NCBI GenBank assembly: GCA_905221605.1
Contig: CAJNDS010000147.1
Coordinates: 411,167-475,166 of the forward strand
DNA: 64,000 nucleotides
Source of the DNA: Symbiodinium natans
Lineage: Eukaryota > Sar > Dinophyceae > Suessiales > Symbiodiniaceae
Direction: 5' to 3'
The position numbers and the translations under genes are program-made. The stretch's first letter is position 1. Each line of letters begins with the position of its first letter. Of this stretch, positions 57,310 through 64,000 are shown piece after piece. The notes below the pieces were generated by a model, which saw only the letters and a program-made list of their open reading frames with translations, made no database searches and was not told the DNA's origin.

Positions 57310-58400
57310 CCTGACAATGAACAGGAAGATACGGTTTAGGGTTGAGGGTTGAGGGTTTAGGGTTTAGGGTTTAGGGTTTAGGGTTTGCCCTAAACCCTAA
57401 ACCCAAGAACCCCGCTGTGCTGTGGCTAGTCAGTCGGGTGGCAAAAGAACAAACCCCTAAACCCCTCAGAAACCCTAAACCCCACCGGATGCGAGGCAGT
57501 AGACCCCGCGCCCCATTTCACGCATCTCTTGACCGGTGCCTCGCCCTTTTTTTGGGGCATGTAAATTCGCAGGCTGCCCTGTGTCCGACAAGTTGCATAC
57601 TCAAGATGTCGCATGCGGGACCTGGAGAATTTTGTGAGGAAATGAGCCTTACATATTGTTTTAGACCTCATGTGAATTACATAGCCTTTACTGTTCTTAT
57701 GGGTATGGTTATTTATGGTGGCCATGCTGCTACGCTGCGGCTCAGTTTGGAAGTTCTAGCCAGCTAACATGTCTTTCCTCTCTTCGAGAAGAAGCCACAT
57801 AATAAACAAAGAGGAAAAAACAGACTAAACCTGCTGTTCGCCGAGACCCTGAACCCTAAAACCTAACCGCACTACATAATATACAACCCTTTTTGAACCC
57901 TAAAACCTAACCGAACTACATAATATGCAACCCTTTTTGCGCGAACCTCGCAGCATGCTGTCAACCTAAGCTGTTTTAAGTAAACGCAAGACGTCCCGAG
58001 GCTTTGGAGCTTGGAGTTGAGGGGTGTAGGCTTTAGGGTTTAGGGTTTAGGGTTTAGGGTTTAGGGTTTAGGGTTTAGGGAGAATAGCCAACCTCGTTGC
58101 AAGAGGGTTTCGGGTTTTAGGGTTTTGTACTTTGGGGCTCAGGGCACCTCGACTGTCCTCGGTTGAACAGGGTTTGGCGACTAGGCCATGGATTGTTCGG
58201 CTAATCCCACATTCTCCGTGCGGGGTAGAGTAGAGGTGGGGTTTAGGGTTTCGGGTTTAGGGTTTAGGGTTTCGGGTTTAGGTTTATAGGGGTCGAACTG
58301 CGAAGCGTGTCCGAAAAACAAACCGACTTACATGCGGACCATTCTGAACCACCCTAAACCCTAAACCCTAAACCCACGACATCCACGATCCGCCTGATAT
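57310..58400. other. 3' flank and intergenic; arrays and a 42-bp tandem repeat
   Basis: (TTTAGGG)n at 57353-57388 and 58033-58080. AACCCTAAAACCTAACCG... is repeated twice at 57849-57935. 57417-57767 is open on the + strand but AT-rich at its end and unconvincing as a gene. Confidence 0.55.
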
Positions 58401-58403
58401 CTC

Positions 58404-61400
58404 ATGTTGCTCAAACGGCATTTTGTTGTTTTCACCGTTTTTCCGAGTGTACAGTTTTTTGCAGCTGATGCGCCCCAGTGTTTGAAGCCTAGCATGTGGG
58501 AGAATTACATTACCGCCGCTTACGGATGTGCGGTGATCCACGTTCTAGCCGTGCGCGTCTGCCAATGGCAGGGCCTGTCGCACATCAAAGCGGCTTACCA
58601 GACTTTTCGACCGACATCACCAGCTATGGTCAAAGATGAGGAAGATGAGGTGCTTCACCGGGTACATGAGAAGCGACAACAGACGTTGAAAGCGACGGCA
58701 ACACTCTGGTCCCTAGCGGTCGAGATTTTCATGTCGGGCCTCTTTCTGGCGCAGCTTTGTTGCCAGTCCGCGGGCATTCCGCAGTTCCTTGGCGCTTGCT
58801 TTCGGGGGGTTCAAGCTTCCCTCATAAACTAATTAACCAGCCCCCCAAAAAAAGGTGCCCTTATCATATGGTTTCTGGGCTACCCAGGTTCTGGCCCCTC
58901 TTGATTGCCACCATTTGGGCCACAGTCATCCTGCGCAACCTCAGCACGTCGACCGAGATCGCGCCGGCGCGGTTGAATCGGGATATGACGGTCTTGACCG
59001 TGCTTGTGTTCCTTGGGGTCCAAACGAACCCCCCAAAAACATGGGGGCCAGAAGACCCCCTTATAGAATCCCAGTTCAGGGCATGTGAACCCTAAATCCT
59101 TTGAGGGTTCATTCGGTCCCCGAGGTTCGGCGCGAGTTTGGGAGTGCCTCGTGAACTCCTTCCCCTGATCAGCATGGCGCGCGTGATGGTAAGCAGCTTC
59201 TTCACAGATGCGGCCTTGTCAAACAAGGCCAACCTGGTTTTGACGCCGTTCTACATCGTGTCTTACTGGTTGCAGGGTCCGGAGGACTCTTCTGTGCCTT
59301 GGGGGACCCAATGAACCTCAAAATTGGTGTCATATAGCCTGTACTACTATAATTCCTATGAAGGTAATATGAACCCTAAACCCTACACCCTAAACCCTAA
59401 ACCCTAAACCCTAAACCCTAAACCCTAAACCCTCCTTCAAGGTGGGGGGGCTGCTGATCATCAGCTGCGGTGAGTTGCTTGTTGTCTCATACCTGGCTCT
59501 GGCGGTGTCGAACCTGGATGTGAAGGAGCACCTTGGGCACCAAACGGACCTTACAGTTTGGATTATATACCCATATACTATACTACAATTCCTAGTCAAG
59601 GTTTCTGAACCTCAAACCCTTTCTAGGGATCATATACCCTATACCACTTAAGGCTTCTGAACCTTACTTAAGCCCTTTCTATCGTTCATGTCGTCCCCCA
59701 AGGTACCAGCTGGCAGCAGCGACACTGGAGCTCGAACGCAAGGTCCATGAGACCCAGGAAGCAGAGCGAACAGGAGGAGCCGCACAGCGGCTTTTGACCG
59801 TGATGTGCGATGCTTTTGTTACTCGGTAGGCCCTTGGGGGCGTTTCATTTTCTCCCTTCTCTTAGTTGCTGAGTGAGTACACTTTACACTTTTTGGGATG
59901 CTATTCTCCCCTCTAGAACTGAAAGTGTACACCTTTTTGGGGGGCTTCTGAACTCAGCAACTAAGGTTATTTGGTGTAAGACGATCATATATCAAGAATA
60001 TTTGTTCAGAGGGTTTTTAAGTGCCATGCTAGGTTCGACTCACACCTGACCTCAAGATCTTCCAGCCTTCGCGAAGCGTTTCCTAGTAGCTGAAGGAGTA
60101 CACTTTTGACACTTTTTTGGATACTAGAATCACCTATGGAACTGAAAGTGTACACTTTTTTGGGGGCTTATGAACTCAGCAACTAAGGTTTCAGATCTTC
60201 TCATGTGTGGCTTCAGCTCAGCTATGGCAGCGACGACATTGGATGGAGTGCCATTGATTCGGTACCTTGGAGACGACATGAACCCTAAAAGGGCTTGTGG
60301 ATCACATACCTTGGCTAGGATTTATAGTAGTAAGGGTTTAGGATCACATACCTTACTAGGAATTTTAGTAGTATCGGCTGTATAGGGTATATGACCAGTA
60401 ACTTCAGGGTTCATATGTGGCCCCCAAGGTACATCAATCCCCCTGACCACCAGAGATTCACCGACTTCATCAAGGAGTCATCTCAAGCGGGAAGTCCCGC
60501 ACGATCTCTGCAGGTGTGTATCTTAGGGGCTGTGTGGTTAGCCTTGAACCCTCTTTTTTGTCATACAAAGATACATATATCTATATATATATATATACGT
60601 ATATATATATATATATATGCTCACCCCCCCCCCATGATCTAGGTCGAAAGGCCTTTCGGGCCCATCGAAGCGAGATTTAAACCTAAGTCGGAATGAAAAT
60701 TAAAAGGCCACTGGCCCCATTCGTAGTAAAATTTTTTAGAAATCTAAATCTGCCAATTAAAAGCCGCACCCTATGAAGTCCTCTTCTGGGGCCTGCCTGT
60801 CCGTAACAAAATCTCACAAGAGCTTTATATGCAGAGGTTACAGCCTCAGAAATCCTCATCTGGGCTTCCTTCCTATTTTATTGAGAAAATGCTTCTACAT
60901 AAGAAGCCCACACCCTACGAAAAGAATTCTATACTTAAAGGCCACACCCTATGAAATCCTCTTCTGGGCCCTCTTAATGAAATTTCAGTAGACTTGTGTC
61001 TGATAAAGCCACTGCTTCGTTCGTAATTAACCCAAGTAAAAAACATATTAAGAGGCCCAGCCCCAAGACATCCTCTTCTAAGCCTCATTGATTAATACCT
61101 ATTTAGAACATTTTTGTTTTTCCCACACCCTGTGAAATCTTTCGCTGGCCCCATTCGTAATGAAACGCAATTTGATTTCATATTGTAAGCCCACACCCTA
61201 AGAAATCCTCTTCTGGGCTTCGTTCGTAATTGAACCCAAGTAAAGCAAGTGTATATTCAGAGGCCAACCCCAGGACATCCTCCTCGCAATGAAACCGAGT
61301 TAGAATTCTATATTGCAGACCATACCCTATGAAATCCCTTTCTGGCCCCTATTTGTAATGAAGATTAATTAGAATTCTGTATTACAAAGCCACACGCCAA

Positions 61401-64000
61401 GAAATCCTCATTAGACCTTCGTTTGTAATTAGACTTATTTTCGATTTGCCAAGATGCTTGTATTAAAAAAAGCCACACCATTCTGGGGCCTGTTCGTAAC
61501 AGAATCTCGTAAGAAGTTTATAATTCTAGGTAAGAAGCCCACACCCTAAGAAGTTCTGACCTAGGCTAGGTTCGTATGTAACTCTTGGACAGAAATTTAT
61601 ATCATGAGCCCCCATTCGTATTTGAATGTACTTACAATTCCATATTTAACCGCTAGACCCTATGAAATCCTCTTCTGGTGCCTATTAGTGAAATGTCAAT
61701 AGACTTGTATATGATAAAGCCATAGCTTCGTTAGTAAATTAAACCCAAGACAAACAAACAAATTAAGAGGCCCCGCCACAAGACATCCTCTTCTAAGCTT
61801 CATTGGTTAATACCTATTTGGAATTCTATTTTGCAGACCACACCCTATGATATTCTCCCCTGGCCTCGCTTCATACTACAATGTTATTTGAGGTTTGTAT
61901 TAAAACGTCACACCCTAAGAAATCCTCATCTGGACTCGTTTGGAATTCCACTTAAATTGAATGTTAAGTTTAGAGGCCACACCCCTTTGGACAGAATTTA
62001 AAAGGCCACACCCTAAGACCTGTGTATGGTAAAGCCACAGCTTCGTTCGTAAAACCAAACCAAGTAAAACAATTAAGAGGCCACGCCCTTCTAAGCCTCA
62101 TTCGTTACTACCTCTTTGGAATTTTATTTTACCGACCACACCCTGTGAAAGTCTCCTCTGGCCCCGCTTCGTAATGAAATGTAATTTGAGGTTTGCACTA
62201 AAACACCACACCCTAAGAAATCCTCAACTGGACTTCCTTTGTGATTCCACTTAAATAGACGTTTAAATTAAGAGGCCACACCCCAAGACATCCTCTTCGA
62301 AGCCCCACTCTTTTTTAAGTCCAATTAGACTTTTGAATTGCAGGTCCACATCCTCAAAAGAACCACACCCTAAGAAACCCTCTCTATTTCTTTTTTTTAT
62401 TACTTTTCATATTAAGACGCCACATCCCAAGACATCCTCTTCTAAGCCTCATTCGTAATTAAATCTAATGGAACTTTACATGTTAACGCCACGCCCTGCA
62501 TACCGAATAGGCTGAATTGAAAAAAAACGAATGGTGGGTGTGTTTGTGTGCTTTTCTCTGTGTGTGTGCAAGGCAGTCACATTAGCAGAAACAACGTATA
62601 ACAATACACATTCTTTATACAAGAAAAGCATTTTTTGCAAAATTTGCTTAAAAAAAAAACCCAAAAATCCAAAAATCCAAAAATCCAAAAATCAAAACCA
62701 AAACCATGGAGCCGGGAGGCCGCCTTTTTTGGATTTTTTGGTTTTCTCGAGGTTTTTTTGGTTTTTTTTGGAAAAATCCAAAAAAAACCATGTGTTTTTT
62801 TGGATTTTACTTGCTCCTGGCCTCAAAAACCTAAAAAACACATGGTTTTTTTTGGATTTTGAGTGAAAATCCAAAAAAAACCATGTGTTTTTTTAGTTTC
62901 TGAGACCAGGAGCACCTGAAATCCAAAAAAACACGAGGTTTTTTTTGGATTTTCACTCAAAATCCAAAAAAAAACCATGTGTTTTTTAGGTTTTTGAGGC
63001 CAGGAGCAAGTAAAATCCAAAAAAACACATGGTTTTTTTTTGATTTTTCCAAAAAAAACCAAAAAAACCTCGAGAAAACCAAAAAATCCAAAAAAGGCGG
63101 CCTCCCGGCTCCATGGTTTTGAATTTTTGGATTTTTGGATTTTTGGATTTTTGGATTTGTGTCAAAATTTGCAAATTCTGCAAAAAAGAAGTGTTTTTTG
63201 CATACAATTCTGTGTTTATAAGCCTGTCCTATGCAAATAATTCATAGACATGTTTACCAAGTTGCATTTTCCTGTGTTTTTTGGGTGTTTTTTTATGTGG
63301 TGATGTGGAAGTAGTGCTAAACACACGCGTTTTTCACTATTTACAGGTTTTCTCGCATAGGACTAGACGTGCAAAAACAGGACATCGCCTAGCATAGCCA
63401 GCATGTCATTTTAATCGGTGTTTACGAGGGTTTTTATAGGGACAAAGCAAAACCTAGATCATGGGGGGGGGGGTGACCATATATATATATATATATCATT
63501 CTATTACAAGGTAAAAGGTGAACTATCTTCTATAGGGTGTTCAGCCCCTCAGTCTCCAGGTGAGTATGAAGGACTCCGGTGGAGTCGTTTTCAATGTCGA
63601 GCTCTTCCACGTCTCGGTGCCTGGCCTACGGACAGGCACGGAGCACGAGCATCTGCTTGGAATCACCCAAAACTCACAGAACCTTGGAGACCAAATGAAG
63701 CTTAAAGTTGGGATCACAGACTGTACATACTGCTACAATAATTCCTTTTTAGATTTTTAAGGTTTCCCTAAACCCTAAACCCTAAACCCCTTTAGGGTTC
63801 CCTTGCGTTCCCAAGGAAGGACAGCTTTCCCACCGAGCGGACGGCGCGTCTAGAAAGGGGCCTCGAGACTTACTTCGCCTTTACTTGAACTTTAAACTTT
63901 TTGGGTTCCTAAACCCCAAACCCCAAACCCTAAACCCTAAACCCTAAGCCCTAAGGAGAGGGCAGCAGCTGCGGGAGCAGACTGCACCAGAAGCCACAGT
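58404..64000 (+). CDS. Multipass membrane protein with PAS-like domain, 10+ exons, 3' end beyond window
   Basis: Exons: 58404-58808, 58888-59007, 59125-59293, 59442-59527, 59703-59817, 60033-60077, 60188-60261, 60429-60513, 63560-63678, 63816 to about 63876, then probably 63954 onward. The first four encode several hydrophobic spans (AAYGCAVIHVLAVRV, SLAVEIFMSGLFLAQL, FWPLLIATIWATVIL, LLIISCGELLVVSYLALAV). A short coiled coil follows (ATLELERKVHETQEAER), then a PAS-like domain (LLTVMCDAFVRLTPDLKIFQ, RYINPPDHQRFTDFIKESS, GGVVFNVELFHVSVPG). Such membrane-PAS proteins are common in dinoflagellates and presumably sense ligands; an output domain is not in the window. All joins after exon 2 are in frame. 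Exon 1-2 is off by one base at a G6 run (58804-58809), either a homopolymer error or a GG donor. Confidence 0.78.
58809..58887. mobile_element. Introner family H copy
   Basis: GGTTCAAGCTTCCCTC left, GGGCTACCCAG right, GTTC duplicated. Related to 45291-45654 and 45826-45894. Confidence 0.7.
59008..59124. mobile_element. Introner family A copy
   Basis: GTT duplicated; CCTTGGGGTCCAAACGAAC left and GGTTCATTCGGTCCCCGAG right. The join reads TVLV|FGAS. Confidence 0.9.
59294..59441. mobile_element. Introner family A copy, right half expanded to a telomere-like array
   Basis: GTG duplicated; CCTTGGGGGACCCAATGAAC left. AACCCTAAACCC expands into nine units before CTTCAAG. The join reads DSS|VGGL. Confidence 0.88.
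59528..59702. mobile_element. Introner family A copy, GC donor
   Basis: GCA/GTA flanks; CCTTGGGCACCAAACGGAC left and TTCATGTCGTCCCCCAAG right. The join reads VKE|YQLA. Confidence 0.88.
59818..60032. mobile_element. Introner family C copy containing a family D copy
   Basis: GTTA/GTTC flanks; CTCGGTAGGCCCTTGGG left and GTGCCATGCTAG right. Nested at 59861-59965 is a complete family D element (CTTAGTTGCTGAGTGAG ... CTCAGCAACTAAG). The join reads CDAF|VRLTPD. Confidence 0.88.
59861..59965. mobile_element. Introner family D copy (nested)
   Basis: Termini CTTAGTTGCTGAGTG and ACTCAGCAACTAAG, internal inverted GTACACTTTACACTTTT / GAAAGTGTACAC. Confidence 0.88.
60078..60187. mobile_element. Introner family D copy
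   Basis: GTTTC duplicated (60078-60082, 60188-60192); CTAGTAGCTGAAGGAGTAC left and ACTCAGCAACTAAG right. The join reads PSRS|VSDLL. Confidence 0.9.
60262..60428. mobile_element. Introner family A copy
   Basis: GTA duplicated; CCTTGGAGACGACATGAAC left and GGTTCATATGTGGCCCCCAAG right. The join reads PLIR|YINPP. Confidence 0.9.
60514..63559. repeat. 3-kb intron of degenerate ~60-bp repeats
   Basis: GT...AG with GTG at both junctions (CAG|GTGTGTATC and CCAG|GTGAGTATG). (TA)n at 60568-60620. From 60640 to 62510, about 30 diverged units of CCACACCCTAAGAAATCCTC with TTCTGGGCTTCGTTCGTAAT recur with AT-rich spacers. A long hairpin follows at 62640-63175. No gene inside. Confidence 0.8.
62640..63175. 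repeat. Large inverted repeat (AAAAATCC-rich hairpin)
   Basis: Left arm from AAATCCAAAAATCC and CCATGGAGCCGGGAGGCCGCC (62704) to about 62890; the right arm mirrors it from about 62930 to GGCGGCCTCCCGGCTCCATGG (63096) and GGATTTTTGGATTTTTGG. The interior repeats CCAAAAAAACCATGTG. ORFs here are artefacts. Confidence 0.88.
63679..63815. mobile_element. Introner family A copy, GA donor
   Basis: GAA duplicated; CCTTGGAGACCAAATGAAG left and GGGTTCCCTTGCGTTCCCAAG right. Three CCCTAAA units sit at the internal TTTAGGG site. The join reads QNSQ|KDSFP. Confidence 0.9.

Noticed and set aside
57417-57767. 116-codon ORF downstream of the crystallin-like gene
   Set aside because: Begins in telomere-like repeats and ends in AT-rich sequence resembling a 3' untranslated region; no motif.
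8115-59432. Telomere-like arrays as evidence for a chromosome end
   Set aside because: Dozens of short arrays in both orientations, within introns of continuous genes; they are interstitial.
62476-63240. Phe/Lys-rich ORFs on both strands
   Set aside because: Follow the AAAAATCC hairpin repeat.
1-64000. tRNA, rRNA or small nuclear RNA genes
   Set aside because: No conserved box elements or cloverleaf-like sequence was recognised by eye; the initiator-tRNA match at 13701 is a primer-binding site.

Overview
This looks like a piece of a dinoflagellate nuclear genome. The clues are dense TTTAGGG/CCCTAAA (dinoflagellate/plant-type telomere) heptamers throughout, a Ty1/copia element with a dinoflagellate-style polyprotein (CCCH finger, methyltransferase-like insert, YVDD reverse transcriptase), introns that read best with GT, GC or GA donors and AG|G acceptors, a spliced-leader-like relic ahead of one gene, and every recognisable gene on the + strand. 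A 100-base run of N at 6007-6106 marks a scaffold gap.

Layout. 1-3400: a duplicated block of short palindrome-bearing repeats. 3640-7100: degenerate telomere-like sequence, minisatellites and a long TTAATTAAA-type array around the gap. 7222-10257: small exons of a RelA/SpoT-type (p)ppGpp synthetase. 12106-12433: two exon-like pieces of unknown identity. 13430-24041: a 10.6-kb copia retrotransposon with identical 272-bp LTRs and a 6-bp target duplication, inserted in a telomere-like array. 24236-33160: scattered short exons, and a 1.95-kb foldback element at 28376-30322. 33923-35095: a complete five-exon gene with a TIR-like domain. 39299-44150: exons of a renalase-like FAD oxidoreductase. 45062-49230: a many-exon, probably plastid-targeted membrane protein resembling Arabidopsis At5g03900. 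54420-55311: a small secreted protein. 56475-57309: a cysteine-containing protein, perhaps of beta/gamma-crystallin type. 58404 to the window end: a multipass membrane protein with a PAS-like domain.

The main biology is in the introns. At least eight families of short (about 90-180 bp) terminal-inverted-repeat elements occupy introns exactly. The target-site duplication reads as G(T/C/A)N and supplies the 5' splice site; the end of the terminal repeat supplies ...AG; the second duplication copy starts the next exon with G. Removing the element plus one duplication copy restores an open frame across about 25 junctions in seven genes. These are introners (intron-generating transposons). They nest in one another, and telomere-like arrays sit inside them or form introns themselves, in several cases flanked by direct repeats of 7-21 bp.

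Limits: exon joins come from frame and motif reading by eye, without RNA data. First exons of several genes are missing or unrecognised, and the short exon-like pieces between 24 and 33 kb cannot be assigned to named genes.
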